64,000 nt of DNA from Azophilus sp965215035 (GTDB lineage: Bacteria; Pseudomonadota; Gammaproteobacteria; Pseudomonadales; Azotimanducaceae). Location: assembly GCA_965215035.1 (NCBI GenBank), contig OZ244040.1:1426001-1490000 (forward strand), in the 5' to 3' direction. Positions 41,401 through 49,584 of this stretch are shown piece by piece; within the stretch, counting starts at the first letter, position 1; each line of letters begins with the position of its first letter. The translations under genes and the position numbers were made by a program. The notes under the pieces were generated by a model. The model was not told where the DNA came from. It saw only the letters and a program-made list of their open reading frames with translations, and did not search any database.

Positions 41401-44072
41401 GCGGGGCAAGCTGGCGGAACCAGCCGCTCGACAAGCCCGCGGCGCCGGCACCACCCCCGCCCCCGCCCCCGCCCCCGACGCCAGCGGCGGAACGGCAGTT
41501 TGACGCGGAACTTGCGCTGCTGAACAACAAACTGCCTGCAGACGTCGATACCGCGGATTTGGCCACAGATTGGGCCCGGCGCGCCCAGCACTACCAGAAC
41601 GCGTTGCAGTCCTGGGGGGGGGACCTCGCCCGCCATGGCCTGGTCACCACCCCCACCGACAGCCAAGTCGACGAGGCGCGGCGGCTTGCCCAAGCCGTCC
41701 GCTACGCGGCCGAGAGCTTGGAAGCCGGGCGGGACCCCCGTCAGGGTCTTATGACGCTGTCCGATGCCTACCACAGCATGGACTTCGGCGGCGAAGCCGG
41801 GGTGATCGACAACATGATCAAGGAGATCGACATGCTCGTGGCCGACAGCCTCGGCTACCGGGCGCACCCGGACTGGCTTGCGGGGGTGCAGGATCTCGAA
41901 AACGCCCGGAACAGCGGCGACCCAGCGGCCATCGCCGACGCCAACGGGCGCCTGGACATCTTGCATGACCGCTTCAATCCTCCCCCTGACGAGATCTACG
42001 CGTCCTACGTGGCCGAACGCCCGGGGCGCCAGGCGCTGCCGTCGGACCCAAACCGCAACATCGTGGATCCGGATGTCATCATAGTGCAACCCAGTGCCCC
42101 CCCGGAAGACGGCGTCTACAAGATCAGGATATCGCCGGAGCTTCAGGAACAGGTGGATGCCGGCGAAGTGATAATCGAGGTGCGGGATTTCAGCGGCCTG
42201 CCCATGGAGCCGGGCACCTACGTTTTGGAGGTGGATGAATCCCTGCGCTTCTCGCCGGCGCAAGTTCCGGTGGAGGCAGATGACTTCCGCGCAGGCCTGG
42301 GAGCCAAGCACGCTTCCGAACGGGAGCAAGTGGTGAGCGGATGGCTGAACGAAATCCTGGCGAGCAACCGTGAGCGCACCGTCCTCGAGTGGCGCGAACA
42401 GCGCGGCCATCTAGGGTCCACCAGCGACCTCAACAAGGTCCTCGATGGCCGGCCGCGTCTGCCGACGCCGGACGAGGCGGGCTACGATCAGGTGTTTGGC
42501 CTCTACCCCAGGCCCGTTGACGCGGCCGATACGCCGCCTGCGAAGCCGCCTAGGCGGGGCGGGGGCGCAACGGGCGGCTCTGGCGCCGGTGCCGCGGCCA
42601 ATACGCCGCCTGCGAAGCCACCCAGGCGGGGCGGGGGCGCAACGGGCGGCTCTGGCGCCGGCGCTGCGGCCAATACGCCGCCTGCGAAGCCACCTAGGCG
42701 GCGCGGGGGCACGGAGCCCGTACTCATTGACGACGGGGTTGGCAATTACTACGGGGCCACCGCTGGCCAGCCTGGCCGGAGCATCGCCGCCAATGATGCG
42801 GGCGTGCCGACGGGCGAGCTCCCGGGCGGCTACGGCACCATCGAGGTGCTTGACCCCGAGGCCCAGCCCTACCTGGAGCCGGTGTCGTTGCGTACCGAGG
42901 ATGTGCAGGAAGCGTCGCGGGGGGATGTCCTTTTTTCGCGGCCGCCGGCCAACGGCGGCTCGGCAACGCCACAGGCCCTCGAGGATGGCGACGACGCCCG
43001 CCTGATCCTCGCGGCTATCGAAGAGGAGTCCGGGTACGCCAGAATCGACGGCCCGGAGCTGACCGCAGCCAGCGCCGACCCGCCGCCCGCCGTTGCGGAA
43101 GGGGTGCGGCGTGACGACTTCTGGGATGCATTCACCGCCGTCGGCGAACGACGCGACATCGGCGATGAGGGTTGGGTGCTGCTTTCCGATCTCTGGGCCC
43201 GCGCCAAGGGAGGCTCTGAGGCGGTGCTCTCTGACGAGGAGCGGCACTTGGTGACGCTGCTGAAGGATTCGCGGCAGGCACCCTTGGGCGCCGCCGATGC
43301 GCGCCTCTTGGACGAAGCCTTTCAATCCTGGTTCGACAATGTCTTGGGCCATGTTGTCGGCGCGCCTGAGGACGTGGAGGATTTGCGCCCGCTGGCCGAC
43401 GCGCCACCCGCGCAGGCACCAGTGCACAACCCGGTGCCGCAGTTGCCGGCGAATTTTGACGTGGACGCGGCGCTACGACGGCTTGATCAGGAAATCGCCC
43501 TGCAGACCGATGAAATCAACGAGCTTCGTCGCACCGACCCGGATGCGGCGGCGCTGCCCCGGCTGCAGGCGGAGCTCGATGCGCGCATGCTGGCGCGGGA
43601 TGAAATCAAGGCCGGTCGCGACCCGCGCCCAGCCCTTGAGGCCCGGGCGGCGGAGCTGAGCCAACTGCACGGTGCCGATGATCCCAGGGCGCTGGCCTAT
43701 AGTGACACAGCCGCCTATTTCGCGGGTTCCGGTGCCTTCCGCAACAGGCCTGTGCGGCCGGCCGACTTGGATACATCGGAACTGCGGGCCACCTGGGAGG
43801 CGCGAACGAACAACTTCGCAAGAGTCAATGACAGTCTGCGGCCGAGAACAGAGGCGGCTATCGAGCGGGCGGAGGCGCTGTCCGAAGTGGAGGGCTACAT
43901 GCGCCAGGCGATTGCCATCATCGCCTCAGGCGGGGACCCCCGCAGCGAATTGCTGCGGCACGCAGCCGATCTGGAGGCGCGGGTGTTCCTGGATGGCGAG
44001 AACGGCGCCGGCGAGGCTTCCATGCTGCGCACCATGGCCAAGGAATACACGCTGCTCCTAGAGGGGGCGTGA
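38484..44072 (+). CDS. giant secretion-linked protein with needle-like N-terminus (putative effector)
   Basis: At 1862 residues this is the largest protein here. ATG 38484 follows GAGGAG. Residues ~55-215 resemble the neighbouring needle proteins (VRVGGDLSESVGGSRLTSARR, LEGHGDTALVGGALSETHVGAEFL). A Gly8 linker follows near residue 220, then QVDEVA repeats near 320-340. Long helical, Asp/Glu-rich sequence runs to about 980 and is followed by a run of nine prolines near 990. Next come more helices, 24-residue repeats with PPAKPPRRGGG at 1350-1410, and a final helical part. No known toxin active site was recognised. It lies directly upstream of two hcp genes. It could be a secreted effector, a long tip extension or an adhesin-like cargo. 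No immunity gene is evident. Confidence 0.65.
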   Translation: MSSAATQTNAAAVPGTEMAARERYALETRAEVLRLVSIAKELRRGLTDRTEIGKAADGSANDSVAGKETVRVGGDLSESVGGSRLTSARRVERTVQGKMTLEGHGDTALVGGALSETHVGAEFLAAGMSDALLLGVGTRMTAPVDLWLSGLTGQEEKVGTSAADGALVELYGVAMEREYGGGSHKCGAVVLSGNLHATTATGFLPMLRVQMGVRNLAPGGGGGGGGSATTSPAPPAGAGLASALLAAPSSPGSMIRAANLPDAVRAGEAIAEVENLRRLDVAATLEDVQTLARAADSGTVTDDAAQAARRLEDLANIGVGQVDEVAQVDEVAQADEVAQVVDDRRLIVVQGADGRIRWQLSDGSEFNRGGDDADWMRWLGPQITADDLPPSARRTPPDPQPPYVRRPLPDGETFEDMWARLLHGRETADHNYQWSTARTGASEGGLHLRGLTVLQSTREDLVDVARQILLPYADDLGVSADEIAQWDDAARGTDTTVRTRNGIEEVIRMARESGDTAKADRLQSTLDSFDAFARREIHEALGEAEQLHAWEGLPLPSHLDQQTVVDQLKALQEDAIMRASTPTGLDDLEADTLARNVALTEAGYYGRMQELAAKGLDPFPYLGEIRYQVLNAGGDLNVSSQNALAALDNVNANMLAVFNNPDFWRADTVLNAAGNLAPSQTGGFLDSLNELARAQELYAANQAHQPALESLAGSQDEITELINQRMNEILVAHGLEPEANQLDAVAARHKLLQLRDDLFRRGEVDPGFQVDRAIRQLDDDIAKVVANRLERASSIANAPPVAAFPSPQRVVPVEQSPVSAAPFPADAPADFEEGVFNVRGAVADIDVPPVSPRSAEALQFDDPSGVLRTADLDLELHQIEFEAADGDAARVGGGGLDSGDSGAAGPAAQGSDVPTAAGRGASNIGNEPLYADLDEFRKPALDDLDEAGYQRLPDWNPPAEGGRGNPTPGVDDGGASWRNQPLDKPAAPAPPPPPPPPPTPAAERQFDAELALLNNKLPADVDTADLATDWARRAQHYQNALQSWGGDLARHGLVTTPTDSQVDEARRLAQAVRYAAESLEAGRDPRQGLMTLSDAYHSMDFGGEAGVIDNMIKEIDMLVADSLGYRAHPDWLAGVQDLENARNSGDPAAIADANGRLDILHDRFNPPPDEIYASYVAERPGRQALPSDPNRNIVDPDVIIVQPSAPPEDGVYKIRISPELQEQVDAGEVIIEVRDFSGLPMEPGTYVLEVDESLRFSPAQVPVEADDFRAGLGAKHASEREQVVSGWLNEILASNRERTVLEWREQRGHLGSTSDLNKVLDGRPRLPTPDEAGYDQVFGLYPRPVDAADTPPAKPPRRGGGATGGSGAGAAANTPPAKPPRRGGGATGGSGAGAAANTPPAKPPRRRGGTEPVLIDDGVGNYYGATAGQPGRSIAANDAGVPTGELPGGYGTIEVLDPEAQPYLEPVSLRTEDVQEASRGDVLFSRPPANGGSATPQALEDGDDARLILAAIEEESGYARIDGPELTAASADPPPAVAEGVRRDDFWDAFTAVGERRDIGDEGWVLLSDLWARAKGGSEAVLSDEERHLVTLLKDSRQAPLGAADARLLDEAFQSWFDNVLGHVVGAPEDVEDLRPLADAPPAQAPVHNPVPQLPANFDVDAALRRLDQEIALQTDEINELRRTDPDAAALPRLQAELDARMLARDEIKAGRDPRPALEARAAELSQLHGADDPRALAYSDTAAYFAGSGAFRNRPVRPADLDTSELRATWEARTNNFARVNDSLRPRTEAAIERAEALSEVEGYMRQAIAIIASGGDPRSELLRHAADLEARVFLDGENGAGEASMLRTMAKEYTLLLEGA
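42531..42708 (+). repeat. 72-bp tandem repeat encoding PPAKPPRRGGG units
   Basis: Two full 24-codon units and a partial third encode TPPAKPPRRGGGATGGSGAG AAAN-type repeats at residues 1350-1410 of the giant protein. The basic Pro-rich sequence is likely an unstructured hinge. Confidence 0.85.
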
Positions 44073-44115
44073 AACAACGCTGCCTAGGTGCGTTCAGCCA
44101 ATATAAATGTCCAAT

Positions 44116-44148
44116 TTGATACTAATTGGACTAAATTGATAGTAATTG
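44116..44148. promoter_or_regulatory. paired TTGATA(C/G)TAATTG motif upstream of hcp1
   Basis: TTGATACTAATTG (44116-44128) and TTGATAGTAATTG (44136-44148) are spaced exactly 20 bp apart, two helical turns. A third copy with one change is at 38317-38329 before the giant gene. The sites lie in AT-rich DNA about 100 bp before hcp1 and are good candidates for a shared regulator. Confidence 0.55.
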
Positions 44149-44234
44149 ATCAGTTTGATCTCTGGTAATTCTCTGCATTGGGTGTACGCTGGTCGGCACG
44201 GATTGTCAATCGAACCCAATGGAGGTAACACCAA

Positions 44235-44879
44235 ATGGCTACCATAGTAGTTGAAATTACTGGCATTCCTGGGGAATCCACGGTGAGCGGCTATGAGAAT
44301 ATGCTGGACGCCATCGGCATTCGGGAAACCATCGATGTCGCTGTGCCCCAGGGCGTCGGTTCAGGCGGCGGCATGGGCAGGGCCCGGCATTCGAATGTCG
44401 AGTTGCTGCGCTACAAGGATGTCGCCAGCCCCAAGCTCGCCCAAGCCTGCTCTGCGGCCGAGGCGCTCAAAGATGTGAAGATTCACGTGTTCCGCACCTT
44501 GGACAGCGGTGCTGCGGTCTACATGACCTATGAACTGGGGCAAGTTTTCGTGGCTAGGATCGAGCACGAGACCCTGGACGAGCAGGGCGTCGCGTTCCTG
44601 CCCCGGCTAGTGGCCTCCCAGCGCAATATGCCGGCGTTGGCACCGGCTGTCGGGCTGGCTTCGCTGGCTTCTTCGTTTATCGCCAGGGAAGCCACTGCCG
44701 TGCGCGCCGCGGTGACGCCGGCGTTCAGCCTGCCTAGGGGCCGCGCAACCAACCGCGAGGTGGAGCGCGTGTGGCTGAACGCCTCCAGCATATCCTGGAC
44801 CTACACGCCATATGTTTCCGGCATGCCGGGCGGCGCGGTCCAGAGGGGCTACAACATCATGCAAAGCAGGCCTGTGTAG
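44235..44879 (+). CDS. hcp: Hcp-type tube protein (first)
   Basis: Hcp rings stack into the inner tube of the type VI machine. The 214-residue protein starts IVVEITGIPGESTVSGYENMLDAIGI, as Hcp proteins do (GI.GES...GH...I.V.S...). It continues with GRARHSNVELLRYKDVASPKLAQACSAAEALKDVKIHVFR, the tube beta-barrel. Relative to typical Hcp (about 160-170 residues) it carries an insertion of about 45 residues (RNMPALAPAVGLASLASSFIAREATAVRAA) before the last strands. GGAGGTAACACCAA precedes the ATG. It shares its layout with the next gene. Confidence 0.88.
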   Translation: MATIVVEITGIPGESTVSGYENMLDAIGIRETIDVAVPQGVGSGGGMGRARHSNVELLRYKDVASPKLAQACSAAEALKDVKIHVFRTLDSGAAVYMTYELGQVFVARIEHETLDEQGVAFLPRLVASQRNMPALAPAVGLASLASSFIAREATAVRAAVTPAFSLPRGRATNREVERVWLNASSISWTYTPYVSGMPGGAVQRGYNIMQSRPV

Positions 44880-44917
44880 CCATCGGTTAACAACAGGTCG
44901 ATATTCAGGAGGAACCA

Positions 44918-45418
44918 ATGTCTACCATTCTGGTTAATATCAGTGGAGTGGAGGGCGAAAGCAGCCTTCCCGGCTACGAAGCACAGATCGAATGCCTAGA
45001 GCTTCGCCACGCCGTCGAACTGCCTGTGGTCACCGGGGCCACCCGGGTCGAGGGCACTTCCCGGCATGGGCCGATGGAGCTTGTGCACACCGTTGACAAG
45101 GCGACGCCCATTCTCAAGATGGCGGCGCTGTCGGGCACGAACCTCAATACGGTCACCATTACGCGCATGCGGATGTTGGGCGGGCAGTTCGTGCCAGCGG
45201 AGGTCATTACGCTCTCCAACGCATTCGTCGTTCGCATCGAAGTCGATACGCCGGTTGACCCGGCAAGCAACGAACCGGCTGACGAGCCCCTAGAGACGAT
45301 TTCACTGGAATACAGCGACGTCGTTTGGGACTATCACCAGTACGTCAACGATGTGAAGCAGGGTCAGGTCCAAGGTAGCTGGTCGACTGCAACCCAGTCG
45401 ACCACCGTGGGCGGCTAA
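44918..45418 (+). CDS. hcp: Hcp-type tube protein (second)
   Basis: A 166-residue Hcp of normal length: ILVNISGVEGESSLPGYEAQIECLELRHAVELPV, TSRHGPMELVHTVDKATPILKMAALSGTNLNTVTITRM and LETISLEYSDVVWDYHQYVND. The two Hcp proteins share the fold and little identity, so the tube may be mixed or they may serve different effectors. AGGAGG lies ten bases upstream of the ATG. An 11-bp stem-loop follows the gene. Confidence 0.92.
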   Translation: MSTILVNISGVEGESSLPGYEAQIECLELRHAVELPVVTGATRVEGTSRHGPMELVHTVDKATPILKMAALSGTNLNTVTITRMRMLGGQFVPAEVITLSNAFVVRIEVDTPVDPASNEPADEPLETISLEYSDVVWDYHQYVNDVKQGQVQGSWSTATQSTTVGG

Positions 45419-45428
45419 GGGCGACCGC

Positions 45429-45458
45429 CGCCGTGCGGCTCGCTTGGGCCGCACGGCG
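45429..45458 (+). terminator. stem-loop between hcp2 and the VgrG-like gene
   Basis: A perfect 11-bp GC stem (CGCCGTGCGGC and its complement) encloses an eight-base loop, 11 bases after the hcp2 stop. No T run follows, so partial termination or mRNA stabilisation is more likely than full termination. This would fit high Hcp and low spike levels. Confidence 0.5.
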
Positions 45459-45500
45459 AGGCGCCGCATCCGAGCTCTGCTCTGATCGCGGGAACTAAAC

Positions 45501-47672
45501 GTGGAGTATCGGTGCTATCTCGAATTGGGCGAGGTCGCCTCCGGGGACGGTGGGCGGATGATTCCGGTAGCCGGCTTCAGCCTGACCGAACAGTACAATG
45601 CTGGATGGCGCGGCAATGTGTTGCTGGTCAGCAACACGGTAACGCCGTTGAGCATTGGCAACATGATGGGTGCCGCCATGACCAGCGGCATCATTCCAGG
45701 CAGTACGGCTACGTTGCGCCTGGCGCTCTTAACCGATGACGAAACAGACGGCACCCTGGTTCGTTCCTGGCCAGTCATTATCGGCGAGGTCGAGCCCTTC
45801 CAGACGGCCGAACTCACCACCAAGGTCTGTCAGGTCAGCCTGCTGGATCCCATCTCGTTCCTCGGCGATCGCACCATTTGGGGGTGCTACCGCGCCTGTT
45901 CGGCGGCCGAGATGGTCGGCGGTGCCCTGTCCATCGCCGCTGGCGGCGACGGCAAGCCGGCTTTGCAGCCCTTGCTGCCCGGTCTGCCGCAACTCAACAT
46001 CCGCTCGGCCTTTCGCGAAGCCTTGGAGGAAGTGCCTTATTCGATAGCGGTTGGGCAGAACCTCGGCGAGTGGTTGTTGCAGGTGCTGGGCCTTTTGGGG
46101 CTGCGCATGGAGCTGCTCGGCAAAAGCGACGGCAGCCTCGACGTGTTGCTTACGGATGCCGCGCCCACCGGCACGCCCATGCCCATGTCGGACTTGCCCG
46201 CCGACGCCGCGGAGGGCGACACGCCGGCCCCAACCCGCGGGCGCCTGCATATAGATGGGCTTTCGGCTCGGCCCGGCGGCGGCCTGCGCGGCGCCATTCT
46301 GGATGATCCAAGTTTGGGCGGTTTTCGGCGCATCGGCGGTGGTGCCGTCGGCAACCTGTTCTCGGGCGTGGAAATCGGCGTCGATGAGGCCGCCTATCGG
46401 AGCACCGCTGAGGTGATCAGCAGCTATACCGAAATGCTGGTGGTCTCCACGCTGTCGCGGCAGCCCGGCTTCCGCCCAGGCCGCTTGGTGGAGCTGGACA
46501 GAACTCTGCGCGGCAAGGACACCTGGCAGTTGGCGCGGGTCACCCATCGCCTGCAGGGCCGGGTTTACGCCAACCGGGCTACCTTGTTGGTGGGCGACGC
46601 GTCCTGGCATCCAGACTTGCCGAAGCCGCGCCCGCCCGTGATAGTGCCGGCCATCGTCGATGGCGGCACCGACTTCGAGTTCCATGAACCCGTGCCCCGG
46701 GATCGCCTGGGGCGCATACCGGTGCAGTTCCCCTTCATTCCCTCGCCTATGGGCGATGAGGCTGCCATGCTGGCGGCGGCGGACGCGGACCGAGACGGCC
46801 GCATCACCTTAGACGACTTCGGCCTTAGCGGCGAAGGAAGCGCCGGAGGAAGCACCCAATACGCCCAACACGGGGGTACAGCGGTTACTCCCACCGCTGC
46901 TCTGGCCAGTTTCAGCACCAGCGGCGGCACCGAAAAGGAGCGGGCGGAAGAGCAGCTCGCCGCTTTCCGCAATGGCGAATTTGAAGACCCCTTCCCCGGG
47001 CGATCGGACGATGAGCTTAGCAGCGAGGAACTGGCGGAGCGCCGGGAACTGGCCGCCAAACGGCAAGCGGCGCTCAGATACCTAGGCTACAAGAGAGCCT
47101 TGGCTCTCGACAGCGCGGACCGCGACCGCGATGGCTATGTGACCGACCGGGACGCGCTGGTCAGCGACGCCCTGAAGGCATCTCTTGAAGATCCCGAGAG
47201 TCGGGCGACCCTCGAGGATCAGTGGCGATCCTACCAGGCGGGCGAGCTTGAGGACGACTACCCGGACGTGTCCCAAGCGGCCTACGAGCTGTTGATGGAA
47301 TACGGCCGCCTGTTCGGCGACGACGCCTTGACCGGCGAGGATGCGGAGTTGATTGAAAAGGCGCGCCGCGACGCCCTGCTTGAGCCCGAGCGCTGGCCGC
47401 CGCGACTTCCCTTGACCATCGTGCAACCAATGGCTGGCGGCTTGCACGGCTTTATTCCGGCGCACCGTCAGGGCGACGCCTGTCGGGTGGCGGTGCACGA
47501 CCCGCTTTGGGCCGAGGCAATCGGCTTCCAATACCGGGATGACCGGCCGCTGAACGCGGGCATTAGCGGTGCAACCGCCGGCATCGTCGTCGAGCACGAC
47601 ACCAACGAAGCCTGGTCGGGCATGGTCTTCCGCCGTACCGATGACGAGCATGAGCAGGCGTCGGGCAACTAG
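45501..47672 (+). CDS. divergent VgrG-like spike protein with two EF-hand motifs
   Basis: A 723-residue baseplate spike. The N-terminal half is gp27-like (VIIGEVEPFQTAELTTKVCQVSLLDPISFLGDRTIWG, EMVGGALSI). Near residue 400 the VgrG-type link RDRLGRIPVQFPF appears, and the C-terminal part (IVQPMAGGLHGFIPAHRQGDACRVAV, IGFQYRDDR) is the gp5 OB-fold-like region. Between them are two canonical EF-hand loops, DADRDGRITLDD (428-439) and DRDRDGYVTDRD (540-551), set in a helical acidic insert. Calcium binding is thus expected. The start is GTG 45501. The order hcp-vgrG-adaptor supports the call. The EF-hand insert is not usual for VgrG. Confidence 0.78.
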   Translation: MEYRCYLELGEVASGDGGRMIPVAGFSLTEQYNAGWRGNVLLVSNTVTPLSIGNMMGAAMTSGIIPGSTATLRLALLTDDETDGTLVRSWPVIIGEVEPFQTAELTTKVCQVSLLDPISFLGDRTIWGCYRACSAAEMVGGALSIAAGGDGKPALQPLLPGLPQLNIRSAFREALEEVPYSIAVGQNLGEWLLQVLGLLGLRMELLGKSDGSLDVLLTDAAPTGTPMPMSDLPADAAEGDTPAPTRGRLHIDGLSARPGGGLRGAILDDPSLGGFRRIGGGAVGNLFSGVEIGVDEAAYRSTAEVISSYTEMLVVSTLSRQPGFRPGRLVELDRTLRGKDTWQLARVTHRLQGRVYANRATLLVGDASWHPDLPKPRPPVIVPAIVDGGTDFEFHEPVPRDRLGRIPVQFPFIPSPMGDEAAMLAAADADRDGRITLDDFGLSGEGSAGGSTQYAQHGGTAVTPTAALASFSTSGGTEKERAEEQLAAFRNGEFEDPFPGRSDDELSSEELAERRELAAKRQAALRYLGYKRALALDSADRDRDGYVTDRDALVSDALKASLEDPESRATLEDQWRSYQAGELEDDYPDVSQAAYELLMEYGRLFGDDALTGEDAELIEKARRDALLEPERWPPRLPLTIVQPMAGGLHGFIPAHRQGDACRVAVHDPLWAEAIGFQYRDDRPLNAGISGATAGIVVEHDTNEAWSGMVFRRTDDEHEQASGN

Positions 47673-47840
47673 ACGGGCCCCCAAGGCCACGCAACCGGCC
47701 CAGTTCGGCCTGGCTGCCCAGGCCAGCCGCCGAACTAGCGGCCAGCCCTTGCCGGTTTCGGCCCGCACGCCCATGGCGGGCTGGCTGGCTGGGCGAACGC
47801 GACCTGTGCAGAGGTTCCCTAGCCCTTGCCGGAGTTGGCC

Positions 47841-49565
47841 ATGAGCACGGGCGCGGGTTCCGCGTCCGGCACCGCCGCCGCGCCGCCCGCTACACCTGAT
47901 AGCGGAACCAACAGCTACTTCTATGTTGTGGAGCTAGATTCCCTGGACCTCGGTTCCGCGGTGATGGTGGAGCGCTTGTACCTGACCGAGTTTCCCAATG
48001 GCGGCTGGCAGGGCTTTGCCGTGGTCGACCCTGGCGGTGGCCGCATATCGTCGGCCGGCAATACGCTTGCCTCGGTGCTGGCCTACCAGTTCGTGCCTGG
48101 TTCCGCAGTCGCCCTTGGGTTGTGGTTGCGAACCTGGTCGACCGGTGCCTCCGAGGCGGATGGTTTGCCGCTGCGGGGTGCGCAATTAGACGCCCAGGGG
48201 CCCGGTTACACGTCCGTCGCATCGGAGATGCAAGCCCTGCCCCTGCGCACCTGGCCTTCGGTCATCACCAATCTGACCACGATGCCGAGTACCGCCGGGT
48301 CCCTCGATACGGTCTGTCAAGTGCGCTTCTCCGACCCGCTAAGCAGGTTAAGTGGCCAGCGCATCTGGGGCGTCTTTCGCGAGTGCCCGCTGGCGGAGTT
48401 GCTCGGCGGTGCCCTGTCGTTGGCTGGCGGCGGCGATGGGCTGCCGACCGCCACGCCGGCCCTGCGCGGCTTGCCGACCATACGCATTTCCCAGGCGCTG
48501 CGCGAGGCAGCGGCGGAGATTCCCTACGCCATCGCCACTGGCCAGACCCTTGGCCATTGGCTGGACAGCGTTTTCGGCCGGCTCGGCGTGCGCATTGAAA
48601 TGCTCGGCGCCGCCGACGGCGGCCTGGACATCTTGCTGCTGGATAGGCCACCCACGGGCATGCCCCTGGACATGACACTGAATGCCGGCCACGCCACCGC
48701 CGGGAACGCCGTCATCAGCCGCATGGGGCATCATCCGGCGTCGCCGGAACGCGGCGCGGTCATGGATAACCCCACCACCGGCGCCTCCCGGCGCCTCGGC
48801 GAGGCGGGTGCCGTAGAGACGCTGCTGTATGCGGCCGGGCTCAGCGTGGAGGAAGCCGGTGCCCGGGCGAACTTCTCCCAGGAGCGATCGACCCTCAACC
48901 TGGCCGACATCCGCGTCACCACCGCCCAACCGGGCGTTCACCCGGGGCGGCTGATGGCGTTTAGCAACCGTCCAGTCAACGGCTCGGCGCTTTGGCAAAC
49001 CCAGCGCACCAGGCACGCCGTGGCCGACGGCATGTACCGCAACGAAATCGATCTGGTCAAGTCCGGCCTGGCCTGGCGCCCGCCAGTCCCTGCCGATGCG
49101 GGCCCGGTGATCATGTCGGCGCTGGTTGACGACGGCGAATCCACAGTCGGCGAATCCGTTGCCAGGGACCGGCTCGGCCGCATCCCGGTTGCCTTCGGGT
49201 TCACCCCCGGCGCCATCGCCGATCAGGGGCCGGAAGGCACCGGGCCCAGCGATGCCGACGACGACGCCGGGGAGGACGAAGCGGTCGCCGGGGCCCTCAG
49301 TGTCCACCTGCCGGTGGTCGAGCCCATGGCCGGCGGACTGCATGGCTTCGTGCCCGCCCACCGCCAGGGGGACAAGTGCCGCATTTCAGTGCAAAACCCA
49401 CTGTACGCGGAGATCATCGGCTTCAGCTATGGCAATGATCGCCGGGTTGGCCAGTCCCTGGTCGATGCCTCCATGGGCATGGTGGTGCGCCACGGCGACG
49501 ACCAGTGGTCCGGTCTGCTGTTCCGGCCCAAGGCGGCGATCGATTCCGAGGAAGATAGTTCTTGA
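47841..49565 (+). CDS. divergent VgrG-like spike protein (second)
   Basis: A 574-residue paralogue of the preceding spike. ELDSLDLGSAVMVERLYLTEFPNGGWQGFAVV opens it, followed by VITNLTTMPSTAGSLDTVCQVRFSDPLSRLSGQRIWGVFRECPLAELLGGALSLAGGGDGLP, matching the first protein's DRTIWGCYRACSAAEMVGGALSIAAGGDG. RDRLGRIPVAFGF and VVEPMAGGLHGFVPAHRQGDKCRISVQNPLYAEIIGFSYGNDR correspond to the C-terminal region. It lacks the EF-hand insert, having only a short acidic DADDDAGEDE stretch there. GGAG precedes ATG 47841. VgrG works as a trimer, so the two may form a heterotrimer or alternative spikes. Confidence 0.78.
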   Translation: MSTGAGSASGTAAAPPATPDSGTNSYFYVVELDSLDLGSAVMVERLYLTEFPNGGWQGFAVVDPGGGRISSAGNTLASVLAYQFVPGSAVALGLWLRTWSTGASEADGLPLRGAQLDAQGPGYTSVASEMQALPLRTWPSVITNLTTMPSTAGSLDTVCQVRFSDPLSRLSGQRIWGVFRECPLAELLGGALSLAGGGDGLPTATPALRGLPTIRISQALREAAAEIPYAIATGQTLGHWLDSVFGRLGVRIEMLGAADGGLDILLLDRPPTGMPLDMTLNAGHATAGNAVISRMGHHPASPERGAVMDNPTTGASRRLGEAGAVETLLYAAGLSVEEAGARANFSQERSTLNLADIRVTTAQPGVHPGRLMAFSNRPVNGSALWQTQRTRHAVADGMYRNEIDLVKSGLAWRPPVPADAGPVIMSALVDDGESTVGESVARDRLGRIPVAFGFTPGAIADQGPEGTGPSDADDDAGEDEAVAGALSVHLPVVEPMAGGLHGFVPAHRQGDKCRISVQNPLYAEIIGFSYGNDRRVGQSLVDASMGMVVRHGDDQWSGLLFRPKAAIDSEEDSS

Positions 49566-49584
49566 AGCCGCGTCTTGATGAACG

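Noticed and set aside
38552..43427. Long leftward ORFs opposite the giant gene
   Set aside because: They mirror the codon bias of the giant gene and contain no domain or start signals.
47673..47840. Possible small gene between the two VgrG-like genes
   Set aside because: The frames are biased and without start signals; nothing recognisable.
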